64,000 nucleotides of DNA from Deferribacterales bacterium Deferri_01 (GCA_001603805.1 LUZY01000013.1:536723-600722), one strand, 5' to 3'; numbered from the stretch's first letter, positions 48,559-58,121 are shown. Translations and numbers: made by a program. Notes: a model not told the origin generated them from the letters alone.

Positions 48559-49662
48559 TCACCTCATATGTTTTATTGGAGAACTCTCATCAATAATGAT
48601 TGTTTCTATATTAAGCTCTTTGTTTATTCTTTCTGCCAGATGCTCCATGTAGCATCTTTCTGTTTCAAAATGACCCGCATCCACAAGGCATATGCCAGCT
48701 TCATAAGCGTCCAGTGCATCATGGTGCTTCATATCCCCTGTAAGGAGAAGTTTAACGCCGCTGCGGCGCCACATTGATGCTCCGCTGCCTGTTATTATAC
48801 CGAAGTCGGTAAACTTCGTATCAAGAGGGAAACCGTTGTAACGGACAATTTCGCATCCGAGCTTTGATTTGACAGTCTCAAGGAACTCGCCAAGGGTAAA
48901 CTCACGCCCGAAGCCGCACCTTCTGCCCAGTGAAAACTCTGTGCCTATTTCCATTTTATAGACATCGTAAGCGACTTCCTCATATGGGTGCGCCTTGATA
49001 ACTTCATCAATAAGCCTGTTGAGATTAGGTTCTGTGACAACCGTTTCAATGCGGTATTCCTCAACCCTCTCCAACTCGTCTTTTTTGCCTATGAAAGGAT
49101 TTGCCCCCTCCATAGGGAGAAAAGTTCCGGTTCCTTCTATATTAAAGGTGACCTTTGAATAATTACCGATGACTCCCGCTCCTGCTCTGTCTATGGCGTC
49201 ACGCACTGCGTCTTCATGCCCTTTGGGAACAAAAACCGCATATTTATACCAGTTTTCCTTTCCCTCTTTCACGAGACCGCCCTTAACAGTTGCACCGACT
49301 TTTTCGGCGAGATAATCGTTCAGACTGAAATCCGCAAGGTCTGCGGAGGTGTGATAGGAAATGATATTCAGGTTGCCCTGCACGGCTTTTATGATTTTGC
49401 GTCCCAATGCGTTTGCGGGGTTTATGCTTTTCAGCTTGTCAAAAAAAAGGGGGTGATGAGTAATAAGTAACTCACACCCCGCATCAATTGCTTTGTTTAT
49501 CGCCCCTTCACTGGGATCCAGTGCCAGAGCTGCTTTTCGTGTTTCAGCATCCGGACTGAGACAGATTTGCAGTCCGGAGTTGTCCCAAGTGTACTGTCTG
49601 GACTGACTTACTGTATTTTTTTCAAGAAAAGCGATTACGTTTTTTATACTACTGCTCATCAT
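48559..49662 (-). CDS. Nif3-like dinuclear metal centre protein
   Basis: NIF3/YqfO/DUF34 family metal-binding protein, proposed as GTP cyclohydrolase I type 2 in some bacteria, though the true role is unsettled. The 367-residue length is the long form with a PII/CutA-like insert at about 135-235 between two Nif3 halves. Metal ligands are visible in LLITHHPLFFD, the central SYHTSADLA and, near the C-terminus, VDAGHFETERCYMEHLA. It begins 20 bp after the tRNA gene. Confidence 0.93.
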   Translation of the reverse strand: MMSSSIKNVIAFLEKNTVSQSRQYTWDNSGLQICLSPDAETRKAALALDPSEGAINKAIDAGCELLITHHPLFFDKLKSINPANALGRKIIKAVQGNLNIISYHTSADLADFSLNDYLAEKVGATVKGGLVKEGKENWYKYAVFVPKGHEDAVRDAIDRAGAGVIGNYSKVTFNIEGTGTFLPMEGANPFIGKKDELERVEEYRIETVVTEPNLNRLIDEVIKAHPYEEVAYDVYKMEIGTEFSLGRRCGFGREFTLGEFLETVKSKLGCEIVRYNGFPLDTKFTDFGIITGSGASMWRRSGVKLLLTGDMKHHDALDAYEAGICLVDAGHFETERCYMEHLAERINKELNIETIIIDESSPIKHMR

Positions 49663-49683
49663 TTTATAATTAGAGAAAAAAAA

Positions 49684-49757
49684 TGGGCCAACTAGGAATC
49701 GAACCTAGGACCTCCCGGTTATGAGCCGGAGGCTCTAGCCAACTGAGCTATTGGCCC
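49684..49757 (-). tRNA. tRNA with CAU anticodon, probably tRNA-Ile2 (lysidine type)
   Basis: A 74 nt cloverleaf folds fully: acceptor stem of 7 pairs (GGGCCAA with TTGGCCC), D arm GCTC/GAGC, anticodon stem TCCGG/CCGGG with loop CTCATAA, and T arm CTAGG/CCTAG with loop TTCGATT. The anticodon is CAU. It lacks the three GC pairs in a row of initiator tRNA, so it is elongator Met or Ile2. C4-G69 and C5-G68 in the acceptor stem are TilS identity pairs in E. coli, which favours Ile2. CCA is not encoded. It lies between rpoD and the nif3-like gene on the same strand. Confidence 0.9.
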
Positions 49758-49815
49758 GTTATCTCGTTAAAAACGAGAAGGTTGTTTTACTTAAATATTA
49801 TAGCTTTGTCAAGAG

Positions 49816-51750
49816 CTATTCTACAAAAGTTTTAAGAATTCTGCTTCTGGTGGGATGGCGCAGTTTTCTTAAAGCTTTAGCCTCAATCTGTCTGATACGT
49901 TCACGGGTTACGCTGAACTGTTTGCCAACTTCCTCAAGGGTGTGGTCAGACTCGCAGTCTATTCCGAAACGCAGCTTGAGAACGTTTGCTTCACGCTGAG
50001 ACAGGGTGTTGAGTATCTGCTTGGTATGTTCACGCAGCTTAAGGTACATAACCTCGTCTGCGGGGTTTGTGGCGCTCTTGTCTTCGATAAAGTCACCAAG
50101 GCTGCTGTCCTCATCCTCACCTATGGGTGTTTCAAGGGAAACAGGCTCTTTGGCTATCTTCATAACCTTTTTGATTTTCTCCACAGGGATATCCATTTTC
50201 TTGGATATTTCTTCCGGCGTAGGTTCTCTGCCGTAGTCCTGCTGAAGCTGGCGGGTTATCTTCATCATCTTGTTTATCGTCTCTATCATGTGGACGGGAA
50301 TACGGATAGTGCGTGCCTGATCCGCTATCGCCCTTGTGATAGCCTGACGAATCCACCATGTAGCGTATGTGGAGAACTTATAGCCTCTCTTATACTCAAA
50401 CTTTTCCACAGCCTTCATAAGCCCTATGTTTCCTTCCTGAATCAGGTCGAGGAACTGGAGACCTCTGTTGGTGTATTTTTTTGCTATGGAAACAACCAGA
50501 CGGAGGTTTGCTTCAATAAGCTTGCTTTTAGCATTTTCCGTCTCTCTTTCACCAAGGAGAAGCCCTTCGTAAATAAGTTCAAGTTCCTGCTTGTCACAGC
50601 CGAGTTTTTTGTATTCCTTGAGGAGCGTATCTCTCGCTTTGGAGAACTTTTTGACAACAAGTTCTTTTTCGCTGGGAGACTTTCCGGTTTCATCACAGGC
50701 TTTTACTATATCCTCATCTGAAAGCTCAAGCGGGTCATGGTTGGTGGCTATTTTCATAAGCTTGAGAAGCTTGCGGATGTCGCTCTGAGAGTCAATGACT
50801 CTGGAGTACATTTCTCTTATATCATTGGCGATCTGGCATATTCTTGAATAATTCACTTTTATTTCAAGGAGCTTGGCGGTAACTTCGTCAACCGTAGCCT
50901 GTCTCTGCCTGTTTACTTCAATCATGTCCTCAACATTGATCGAACCGTCCTTAATTCTGGCGGCAAGTTCAATATTTTCTTTAAGCTTCTGAGTGATATC
51001 CTCAAAAATATTTACAAACTGGGCACGCATCTGCGCTTCCCTGTCTTCTGCTGCTTCTGCTGCCGCTGTTTTTGCTTTCTCTATTTCCTCAACAGCTTCC
51101 GCTACGGTTTTCTGAGGTGCGGGTTCTTTAACTTCGGCTTCAGAGTCTTCCTCATCAAAGCTTTCTTCCTCGTCGGAATCAACTTCATTTTCAGTATCAT
51201 TCTCCGCATCGTCAAAATCCATTTCGCCGGATTCAAAGTCAAGTTCGTCGTCCACATCCACGATATCCTTCAGCCTCATGGAACCATCGTTGATGGCTTC
51301 GGATATCTCCATGATTTTTTTTGCTGTGGTGGGAAAAAGAAGAACGCTGCGGATAACTTTGCTCTGTCCGTCTTCAATTTCTCTGGCTACCTGAATCTCC
51401 TCTTCCCTGTTAAGAAGAGGTATGTTACCCATCTCCTTAAGGTAAAGGCGCACGGGGTCATCCGTACTCATGGTATCCTCAACACCGGATTTCAGAGCTG
51501 CCATAACCTCATCGTCCTCGTCCGCCTCTTCATCATCATCGTCAGCGGAAAGAAGGCTGCTGTTCTTGGACTTGGAATCTATAACATCGATCTTGAGCTG
51601 TGCGAGGAGCATGAGTATTTCATCAATGAACTCTGCCGAACTCATCTCTTCCGGCAGGATGTCGTTTATCTCGTCAAAAGTGAGAAATCCCTTCTCTTTC
51701 CCCAGTGCGATAATCTGTTTAACTTCCGGGGTCTTAATCTTTTTCGACAT
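49816..51750 (-). CDS. rpoD: RNA polymerase primary sigma factor (sigma-70)
   Basis: Main sigma factor. The 644-residue protein has region 1.1, region 1.2 ([19 protein letters not shown]), a non-conserved insert at about 150-260 that is strongly acidic (for example [20 protein letters not shown]), region 2 with [20 protein letters not shown] and [10 protein letters not shown], region 3 and region 4.2 ([20 protein letters not shown]). It starts 5 bp after dnaG, the core of the classical macromolecular synthesis operon; rpsU is absent here. Confidence 0.98.
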   Translation of the reverse strand: MSKKIKTPEVKQIIALGKEKGFLTFDEINDILPEEMSSAEFIDEILMLLAQLKIDVIDSKSKNSSLLSADDDDEEADEDDEVMAALKSGVEDTMSTDDPVRLYLKEMGNIPLLNREEEIQVAREIEDGQSKVIRSVLLFPTTAKKIMEISEAINDGSMRLKDIVDVDDELDFESGEMDFDDAENDTENEVDSDEEESFDEEDSEAEVKEPAPQKTVAEAVEEIEKAKTAAAEAAEDREAQMRAQFVNIFEDITQKLKENIELAARIKDGSINVEDMIEVNRQRQATVDEVTAKLLEIKVNYSRICQIANDIREMYSRVIDSQSDIRKLLKLMKIATNHDPLELSDEDIVKACDETGKSPSEKELVVKKFSKARDTLLKEYKKLGCDKQELELIYEGLLLGERETENAKSKLIEANLRLVVSIAKKYTNRGLQFLDLIQEGNIGLMKAVEKFEYKRGYKFSTYATWWIRQAITRAIADQARTIRIPVHMIETINKMMKITRQLQQDYGREPTPEEISKKMDIPVEKIKKVMKIAKEPVSLETPIGEDEDSSLGDFIEDKSATNPADEVMYLKLREHTKQILNTLSQREANVLKLRFGIDCESDHTLEEVGKQFSVTRERIRQIEAKALRKLRHPTRSRILKTFVE

Positions 51751-51755
51751 CTACT

Positions 51756-53459
51756 CTAAACCTCCGATTTCTTATCAATAACTTCGTTCCGAACAAGGCT
51801 GTTTTGGAGACGGAGATACTCCATCTTCTCTTCAAAAGAAGCCGCTTCGGATATTTTTTTGGTCATGTTTTTCTTGAAAGCAGGCATTGCGTTGCTGATG
51901 ATCTTACCCCTGTTTTCCATAGCGGAACGGTAATAATCTTCCTGAGACTCTTGCTGGATACGCATTTCGGCAATATCCTCACCCACTTCGGGATCATTGA
52001 CAAGAATTTCGATAGTACCACCTTCACTAAAAACTTCAACCACTTTCTTAAAAATTTTTCGCGCAACGGGATCATGAAAATAGGATTCCGCAACGCCTTC
52101 GGTAAGTCTCTGCCCCAGATCTTCGGGAAGCTGGAACAGGCTTGAGAGGTAATGCCTCTCGCATATATAGTTCAATGAACCTGAATTTGTTTTCTTTAAG
52201 TTAGTTTTAGCCAGAGAAAGATCAACGTCTTTTTTCATTAAGTCGGGGTCAACCTCAAACCGCTTTGCCACTGCCTCAAGGTAATGAGCCTTCCTGTACG
52301 GATCCTTTATTCGCATAAGCTTGTCTTTTATTCTGCCTAAGTGCATGAGCTTCCTGTTAAAATCACTGGAACGCCCACGCATAAGGTCGACAGTGTAGAG
52401 AAAAAGATCTTTTTTTGCGTCCAGAAGTTTTTCAAACTCACCGGTTCCTTTCTGTTGTAAAAAAGTGTCCGGGTCTTCGCCTTTGGGCAGAAACACAGCA
52501 TAAGGGAAGAAATTTGACTCAAGAAAAACATCCAGAGTCTTAAGAGCCGCCTTATAGCCTGCATCGTCACCGTCAAAAAGGAGAATTATCTCCTGAGCGT
52601 AGCGTTTGAGCTGGTCCACATGCTCTTTAGTAAGCGAAGTGCCCATAGTGGCTACTGCATTTCCGTAACCTTTCTCCACCAGCCGCATAACATCAAAATA
52701 GCCTTCGGTGATTATGCAGGTTTCCGTCTTTTTAATTTTGTCTTTCGCCTTGTCGAAGTTGTATAGAATCTCTCTCTTTCTGAAAGCTTCGGTCTCCGGA
52801 GAGTTCATATATTTCGGCATTGAGCCATCCATTGAGCGCCCTGAAAAGCCAACGACTTTTCCTGTTATACTGCGTATGGGGAATGACAGTCTGTTGAAAA
52901 AGCGCATACGGACGCCGTACTTACCTTCAACAAACAGCCCTGAAGCAAGAAGAACATCCTTGCCGTATTTCTTGAGATACGGCTCGGTTTCAAGCCTTAT
53001 GGGGAAATATCCCAGCCCGAATTCCTCCACAACCTCACCTGCAAACTTTCTGGAAGCGATGTACTCCCTTGCCTCTTTACCTTCTGCGGAAAGAAGCCTG
53101 CGCTTTGTTTCAAGAAGAATATCTTCATGCAGACCTAATATTCCGCTGCGTTTGGAGTCATCCTTCCCGGTCTGAACGCTTATTCCGTAGCGCTCGGCGA
53201 GGAACATAACTGCATCTGTAAAGCTGAGGTTATGGAACCGGGAAACAAAAGTGATAACGTTCCCCCCTGCCCCGCAGCCGAAACAGTAAAACAGGTTTTT
53301 TTCAGGGTTTACATTGAATGAAGGTGTCTTTTCACCGTGGAAAGGACACAGTCCCTTGTAGCTGTTTCCGGCTTTTTTAAGCTGAACAGCCTCTCCGACA
53401 ATGTCGACAATATCTGCTGAACTCAGAACCTCTTCGACAACGGTATCGGGTATTTTCAT
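51756..53459 (-). CDS. dnaG: DNA primase
   Basis: Makes RNA primers for replication. The 567-residue protein has the zinc-binding domain with Cys38, His41, Cys59 and Cys62, the RNA polymerase core with FSGRSMDGSMPKYMNSPET, the TOPRIM motifs ITEGYFDVM and LLFDGDDAGYKAA, and a C-terminal DnaB-interacting helical domain. It is first in the minus-strand run dnaG-rpoD-tRNA-nif3-zinc ribbon-RNase H. An AGGAG is 11 bp before the ATG. Confidence 0.97.
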   Translation of the reverse strand: MKIPDTVVEEVLSSADIVDIVGEAVQLKKAGNSYKGLCPFHGEKTPSFNVNPEKNLFYCFGCGAGGNVITFVSRFHNLSFTDAVMFLAERYGISVQTGKDDSKRSGILGLHEDILLETKRRLLSAEGKEAREYIASRKFAGEVVEEFGLGYFPIRLETEPYLKKYGKDVLLASGLFVEGKYGVRMRFFNRLSFPIRSITGKVVGFSGRSMDGSMPKYMNSPETEAFRKREILYNFDKAKDKIKKTETCIITEGYFDVMRLVEKGYGNAVATMGTSLTKEHVDQLKRYAQEIILLFDGDDAGYKAALKTLDVFLESNFFPYAVFLPKGEDPDTFLQQKGTGEFEKLLDAKKDLFLYTVDLMRGRSSDFNRKLMHLGRIKDKLMRIKDPYRKAHYLEAVAKRFEVDPDLMKKDVDLSLAKTNLKKTNSGSLNYICERHYLSSLFQLPEDLGQRLTEGVAESYFHDPVARKIFKKVVEVFSEGGTIEILVNDPEVGEDIAEMRIQQESQEDYYRSAMENRGKIISNAMPAFKKNMTKKISEAASFEEKMEYLRLQNSLVRNEVIDKKSEV

Positions 53460-53658
53460 ATATATAGTCTACTCCTGATTTAATAATACAAATCTGCACA
53501 CATAAAACGCCGAGAAGAAAAAACAGGCAAAAACCTGAACCTTTCCTTTCACTGAAAGTTCTAAAAAAGCAGGAAGAAATAATTATCGGCAGATGCGGTG
53601 GATATCTTCATACTTTATATAATATAGACAAAGGATCCTATTTCAAATATATTTTAAC
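53460..53658. other. Divergent intergenic region dnaG / ABC ATPase
   Basis: About 200 bp with no gene. For the plus strand a TATAAT lies at 53618-53623, 36 bp before the start codon, without a clear -35. For dnaG, TATTAT lies about 35 bp before the ATG on the minus strand, also with a poor -35. Two small hairpins (CAGG/CCTG and CTTTC/GAAAG) occur near 53523-53565; they have no T run and I assign them no role. Confidence 0.35.
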
Positions 53659-54606
53659 ATGCTTTTTATAAACAGTCTCAATATAGGGATAAAAAATTCC
53701 GAAAAAAACATACATATTTTACGTGATATTTCCCTAAGTATTCAAAAAGGCGAAATACTGGGAATCGGCGGTGAGTCAGGTTCGGGAAAAACCATTCTCG
53801 CCAAAACAATTTTGGGGCTTCTCAGCCGTCCGGTTCAAAAAATTTCCGGAGAAATAGTTTTTGAAGGCAGAAAACTCGAAACAGAAAAAGATTTCCGCTC
53901 CGTCCGGGGTAAAAATATATCCATGATTTTCCAAAATCCCACAGCATCTCTCAATCCTGTGATGAAAATCGGCACGCAGATTATTGAAGCGATACGTGCT
54001 GCAGATAAAAAAATCTCAAAATCAGATGCCCGCAAAAAAGCCGAACAGCTTCTGAAAGAGGTCGAGATTGATTATCCGGCTGAAAGACTTGAGAGTTATC
54101 CGCATCAGCTTTCCGGCGGTATGAACCAGAGGGTGATGATCGCCCTCGCCCTTGCAAGCGATCCTGAACTTTTAATAGCAGACGAACCCACCACAGCGCT
54201 TGATGTAACCATACAGAAGCAGATTGTTGAGCTGCTCCTCAAGCTGAACAGAGAGAAGCACCTCTCTATTATATTCATCACTCATGATCTTTCGCTGATG
54301 CAGGTAATCTCCCATCGGTGCATTATCCTCTATGCAGGTGAGATAATGGAAAAAACTGACGGAAACGCCCTGCGTGAAAACAAAATACGCCACCCCTATA
54401 CATACAGCTTGAAAAAATGTCTGCCCGTACTGGATGAGAAAAAAGAGACTCTCTACTCAATTCCGGGGGTCATTGAAAAAAATACAGACGAATATGATAA
54501 CTCGTGCGTTTTTCATAAACGCTGCTTCAACAAAATTGATAAATGCACAGCGGAGAAACCGAAGCTAACGGCTGACAAACCTTTTGCCTGCCATAATCCG
54601 CTCTGA
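53659..54606 (+). CDS. Oligopeptide/nickel-type ABC transporter ATP-binding protein (orphan)
   Basis: DppD/OppD-family ATPase of 315 residues: Walker A GESGSGKT at 38-45, Q-loop [17 protein letters not shown], signature [15 protein letters not shown], Walker [15 protein letters not shown] and the C-terminal oligo_HPY extension with cysteines ([14 protein letters not shown]) typical for this group, some of which bind an Fe-S cluster. Its usual partners, a second ATPase, two permeases and a binding protein, are not adjacent; it stands alone between a divergent dnaG and a convergent MATE gene. Substrate is unknown. Confidence 0.92.
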   Translation: MLFINSLNIGIKNSEKNIHILRDISLSIQKGEILGIGGESGSGKTILAKTILGLLSRPVQKISGEIVFEGRKLETEKDFRSVRGKNISMIFQNPTASLNPVMKIGTQIIEAIRAADKKISKSDARKKAEQLLKEVEIDYPAERLESYPHQLSGGMNQRVMIALALASDPELLIADEPTTALDVTIQKQIVELLLKLNREKHLSIIFITHDLSLMQVISHRCIILYAGEIMEKTDGNALRENKIRHPYTYSLKKCLPVLDEKKETLYSIPGVIEKNTDEYDNSCVFHKRCFNKIDKCTAEKPKLTADKPFACHNPL

Positions 54607-54607
54607 T

Positions 54608-55981
54608 TCATACTGCGATACTTTTCCACCTGCCCCGCATAAACACACGGACAAGAAGTCCCGCCCTCACTGCGCTTTCCAAAGCCGCTACAAGATAAAT
54701 CCAGAAGAGCGAAATACCCATCCACACCATAACAACGGCCGGAAGAACACGCAGAAGCCATATGCAGACAGTATTCACCACAAATGTGGTTCTCGTATCC
54801 CCTGCCCCTCTCAAGGCTCCGCTCATAACAAAAAATATGCCCAGAGGAATCTGGCTCAAGCCCATTATACGAAGATATTCCGCTGCATGTTCCACAGTCG
54901 CCGCATCCGAAGTAAAAACCCTTGCCAGCGGGACAGGAAAAAAGAACATAGCCAGCCCCACAGTTCCCATGAATGCACATGCAGCAACAGTTGCTGCCAA
55001 AGCATCCTTCTCCGCCTCTTCAGGGCTGCCGGCTCCGAGATGTTTTCCGGTCAGCGCCATAGTCGCAACTATAAAACCTACCCCCGGCATAAAGGCTATT
55101 CCCTCAACACGCATACCGATCTGGTATCCTGCGAGAGCTTCTGTACCGTACCTCGCAACCAGAGCCGAAAGCACAATGTACGTGGGAAAGGTCATCATTC
55201 TTTCCATCCATGTGGGAAAACCGACCTTGAGGGCTCTCCGGAGAAGATCGGCAGAAAAACGTGTCACAAAATGGATCTCTTTTTTGATGAAGCATATATA
55301 GATGTATATAAAAAATTCAAGAAGCCTTGTGAAAGCGGTTGCGTAAGCCACACCGGCTACACCGAGAGCGGGAAACCCCCATGCGCCTAATATCAGCACA
55401 TAGTCAAGCACCAGATTCACAACATTGCCGAACACGCCTATATAAAAGGGTATTTTTGTTTTCCCGTATGCGTTAAGACTGCTGTAAAGCACACCTTGAG
55501 CAAAAAGAATGGGGATGGTGAAGGAATAAATTTTCATATATACTGAGCCTATCTCTTCTATTTCTCCGCTCATGCCGAGGATATGAAACAGAATGTGAGA
55601 CTTAAAGTAGCCCACAAGAAGCAACGGAACAGAAAATGCAACGGCGAACAGGAACATATTATAGCTCACAAGCCCTGCCTTTTCAGGCTCCTTTGCACCG
55701 AAAAAACGTGATACAAGGGCATTAGTACCCACATAAAACAGCGACATGAAAGCGTACAACATACCTGCATACTGCATGCTTACGCCCACAGCGGCAACAC
55801 TAAGAGCCGAAATACGCCCCACAAAAAGCATATCAACAAGCCCCTGAACCATACCGAGGAGATTATACATAGCGGCGGGAAAGGATATTTTAAGAACAGT
55901 CCATATCCTTTTACCAAAAGAAAAATCCGACAAAAAAGCACCTTTTTTCTGTAAACAATTGTAAAAAACAGTATAAACCAA
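54608..55981 (-). CDS. MATE family efflux transporter
   Basis: Cation-coupled multidrug or metabolite exporter of the NorM/DinF superfamily in the inner membrane. The 457-residue protein has about 12 membrane helices and two MATE halves, with SFPAAMYNLLGMVQGLVDML at the start of the first and GFPTWMERMMTFPTYIVLSA at the second, and RVEGIAFMPGVGF in between. It is convergent with the ABC ATPase (1 bp gap). The first codons (MVYTVFYNCL) may be extra; a TTG start about 10 codons in is possible. Confidence 0.93.
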   Translation of the reverse strand: MVYTVFYNCLQKKGAFLSDFSFGKRIWTVLKISFPAAMYNLLGMVQGLVDMLFVGRISALSVAAVGVSMQYAGMLYAFMSLFYVGTNALVSRFFGAKEPEKAGLVSYNMFLFAVAFSVPLLLVGYFKSHILFHILGMSGEIEEIGSVYMKIYSFTIPILFAQGVLYSSLNAYGKTKIPFYIGVFGNVVNLVLDYVLILGAWGFPALGVAGVAYATAFTRLLEFFIYIYICFIKKEIHFVTRFSADLLRRALKVGFPTWMERMMTFPTYIVLSALVARYGTEALAGYQIGMRVEGIAFMPGVGFIVATMALTGKHLGAGSPEEAEKDALAATVAACAFMGTVGLAMFFFPVPLARVFTSDAATVEHAAEYLRIMGLSQIPLGIFFVMSGALRGAGDTRTTFVVNTVCIWLLRVLPAVVMVWMGISLFWIYLVAALESAVRAGLLVRVFMRGRWKSIAV

Positions 55982-55991
55982 AAACAGAAGC

Positions 55992-56020
55992 TTGAAAAAG
56001 GGAAAAAAAATATTTAGAAT
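55992..56020 (+). promoter_or_regulatory. Sigma-70 promoter for the exonuclease gene
   Basis: TTGAAA (55992-55997), a 17 bp spacer and TAGAAT (56015-56020) make a good sigma-70 promoter 70 bp before the start codon at 56090. It overlaps the start region of the divergent MATE gene's leader. Confidence 0.55.
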
Positions 56021-56089
56021 AATATCGAAATGAAATTATGTTATAAATTACAAATGTTCATAAAAACAAAAACACCAAACCGGTGAAAA

Positions 56090-56776
56090 ATGATAGCGAA
56101 ACTCTTCGGCAAAAAGAATGTTGAAAATAAACCGAAAGACCCCATAGCCATTTATGTAAACAAGATGTGCGAGGCTGCGAAAAAGCACAATGTAATGACC
56201 GAAAAAATTGAGGATGCGGTGTTCTCTGTTGTGGATACGGAGACCACAGGGCTTGATCTCTCCAAGGCAAGGGTTATTAACATAGCCGCTGTCAAGGTAC
56301 AGAATTTTAAAATCATCGATTTTTACAACACGTTTATTAATCCTGAAATGATCATTCCGCCGGAATCTATAAAATGGCACAACATCACCGATGAAATGGT
56401 TAAGGACAAACCGAAAGTTGAAGAGATTCTGCCCGATTTCATGAAGTTTGTCGGTACATCTGTTATTGTGGGCCATCACATCAATTTCGATATAAAGATG
56501 ATAAACAAAGAGCTTAACGGCTGTTTCGGGTGCCAGCTCAACAACCAGTGGCTTGATACTATGCTGATCTATTCCCGTGCGATTATCAAGAAAGAGGATC
56601 ATCTCACCCTTGATCATCTGTTTGATGTATATAATGTGAAATGTAACGGCAGACACACAGCACTGGGGGATGCCCTCGCCACGGCAGAGGTGTTCACCAA
56701 AATGGTTTTTCAGGCAAACGAGCATTACAGCACGATCCGTGAGCTTGTGGACTGTCAGAAAAGCCTGCTGACATAA
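56090..56776 (+). CDS. DnaQ-like DEDDh 3'-5' exonuclease
   Basis: Exonuclease of the DnaQ family, likely acting in DNA repair or proofreading. The 228-residue protein has an N-terminal helical stretch of about 40 residues, then the full catalytic set: Asp49 and Glu51 in VVDTETTG, Asp134 in GHHINFDIKM, and His189 and Asp194 in RHTALGDALATAEVF. No polymerase, UvrC or helicase domain is attached. It could be a polymerase III epsilon subunit or a paralogue. The next gene is 47 bp downstream. Confidence 0.92.
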   Translation: MIAKLFGKKNVENKPKDPIAIYVNKMCEAAKKHNVMTEKIEDAVFSVVDTETTGLDLSKARVINIAAVKVQNFKIIDFYNTFINPEMIIPPESIKWHNITDEMVKDKPKVEEILPDFMKFVGTSVIVGHHINFDIKMINKELNGCFGCQLNNQWLDTMLIYSRAIIKKEDHLTLDHLFDVYNVKCNGRHTALGDALATAEVFTKMVFQANEHYSTIRELVDCQKSLLT

Positions 56777-56823
56777 GCGAAAATCCGGTTTATTAAAGGC
56801 TGTTTTCCTGCTATAAAAACAAT

Positions 56824-57228
56824 ATGGAATCAGTTATACCTTTCAAAAAAGAACTCATAGGCAGTGTTGTTGCCAATTATCTTAAATTTTTCATGCACAT
56901 ATCACCTCATCCCGGTGTGGTTATCGGCAGGCGTGGTTTTGTTGACGAGGAAAAAACACGGGGAATAGTCCTTGTGTTCGGATCGCAGTCATACCGTGAC
57001 TTCAGAATGGAGGACAGCTTTATATCTGTTACAATGAAATTCTCCGGCAGGTGGGAAGAGGTCTTTATCCCTTATGAAGCCATAGCAGCAGTTTTTAACG
57101 ATCCTGTTACCCCTGAGTTTATAGTTAATTTCCGCATTCAGGAGAAAAAAACCGAACAGCCGAAAGCCGAAATTGAAACTCAGCAGGAAGGTAAAATAAT
57201 CAGGCACGACTTCGGAAAAAAGAAATAA
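56824..57228 (+). CDS. SspB-like ClpXP adaptor protein
   Basis: A 134-residue protein resembling SspB, the adaptor that brings ssrA-tagged proteins to ClpXP. The fold region at about 15-100 has the SspB pattern PGVVIGRRG, GIVLVFGSQS, a strand ISVTMKFSGRWEEVFIPYEA and IAAVFNDP. After a charged linker the C-terminus is IIRHDFGKKK, similar in kind to the short ClpX-binding tail of SspB. Identity to E. coli SspB is low, so the call rests on pattern and tail. The start codon ATG at 56824 has no strong Shine-Dalgarno. Confidence 0.72.
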   Translation: MESVIPFKKELIGSVVANYLKFFMHISPHPGVVIGRRGFVDEEKTRGIVLVFGSQSYRDFRMEDSFISVTMKFSGRWEEVFIPYEAIAAVFNDPVTPEFIVNFRIQEKKTEQPKAEIETQQEGKIIRHDFGKKK

Positions 57229-57235
57229 ACAGCCT

Positions 57236-57451
57236 TCAGTAACCGCCGCTGATAACCATAAAAGCGGCAAAAGCGATAACCGCAGGCCAAATCAGCCCTG
57301 CCACATAAGCCACAATGACCGAAGGCAGCCAGCCAATTCCACCGCCCAGAAGCAGACCGTAGTTCTTTACACAGTACACGTACGCAATTACAAAAACCAC
57401 ACCCCATGTCAGATAAAGCCCGAAACGATATAAATTGCTTCCAAAGCCCAT
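57236..57451 (-). CDS. Small membrane protein of unknown function
   Basis: A 71-residue protein with two predicted membrane helices (about 9-27 and 40-66) and a glycine-rich turn (YGLLLGGGIGWLPS). The ATG at 57451 has AGGAG 7 bp upstream and a TATAAT on the minus strand at 57469-57474, so it is probably expressed, although the implied leader is only about 11 nt. It is convergent with the SspB-like gene (7 bp gap). I do not recognise a family; it may be a general small inner-membrane protein. Confidence 0.65.
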   Translation of the reverse strand: MGFGSNLYRFGLYLTWGVVFVIAYVYCVKNYGLLLGGGIGWLPSVIVAYVAGLIWPAVIAFAAFMVISGGY

Positions 57452-57685
57452 GATCCGCTCCTATGTTCATTATAAGAAATAAGCATTTCAGATTAATCAA
57501 TCAAAGAATCTACATTTTCAAGAATATCAAACTTATATTCATAAAACAATACAAATTTCTGAAATACTTGATATTTTTTATTAGAATGGTTAGCGGATGT
57601 TCATTTGAAATAAACAGATCAGGATAGTGGAATTTTTTAACAGAGCATTCTGAAAGGACCATGACTTAAAGAGAGAAAAAAAATT
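57452..57685. other. Intergenic region upstream of the small membrane gene
   Basis: A 234 bp, very AT-rich gap between two minus-strand genes. Besides the -10 candidate at 57469-57474 I see no gene, no long repeat and no hairpin with a T run. The stretch 57660-57685 just after the response regulator stop is A-rich on the plus strand and could help termination. Confidence 0.35.
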
Positions 57686-58075
57686 TCAGTCCTTGTTTTT
57701 TTCGTTCATTTTTCTGACACAGGCATGAAGAAGCTCAAGGAGCAGATCCTTATGAACAGGCTTAACCATAATATAGTCAGCGCCGTCAAGGTTTTTGCCC
57801 TGATCAGGGAAGGCTGTTACGATAACAATGGGCACTTCCTTATCATGCTCGCGGATGGAGGCTATCATTTCGGCACCGTCCATAACAGGCATGGCGAGAT
57901 CAGCCACAACAAGGTCAGGACGCTTTTCAAGGAATACATCAAGTCCTTCCTGCCCGTTGGCTGCCATGAAAACTTCAGCCGTTCTCCTGCGGATGATGTT
58001 GACTATAGAGAGTCTGGCGATTTCGTCATCCTCAACACAAAGAACACGCAGTTTGCTTAAATCTGTTGAAGCCAC
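57686..58075 (-). CDS. Single-domain response regulator (CheY-like)
   Basis: A 129-residue receiver domain with no output domain. The acidic pocket (Glu15, Asp16, Asp17), the phosphoacceptor Asp59 in VVADLAMPVMDG, Thr87 in VTAFPD and Lys105 in MVKPVH are all present, so it should be phosphorylated. The start is GTG at 58075. It has its own promoter and no kinase next to it; partner and output are unknown. Chemotaxis CheY is possible but no flagellar gene is nearby. Confidence 0.92.
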   Translation of the reverse strand: MASTDLSKLRVLCVEDDEIARLSIVNIIRRRTAEVFMAANGQEGLDVFLEKRPDLVVADLAMPVMDGAEMIASIREHDKEVPIVIVTAFPDQGKNLDGADYIMVKPVHKDLLLELLHACVRKMNEKNKD

Positions 58076-58121
58076 GCCTCACCCCATGAAAATTACTATC
58101 AATAACATAGTGTTTCCCTAG

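Noticed and set aside
49684-49757. Initiator tRNA-fMet
   Set aside because: The first pair is G-C with normal pairing and the anticodon stem lacks the three consecutive G-C pairs of initiators.
54584-55390. Long plus-strand frame opposite the MATE gene
   Set aside because: A histidine- and serine-rich translation with no fold, opposite a membrane transporter; a shadow.
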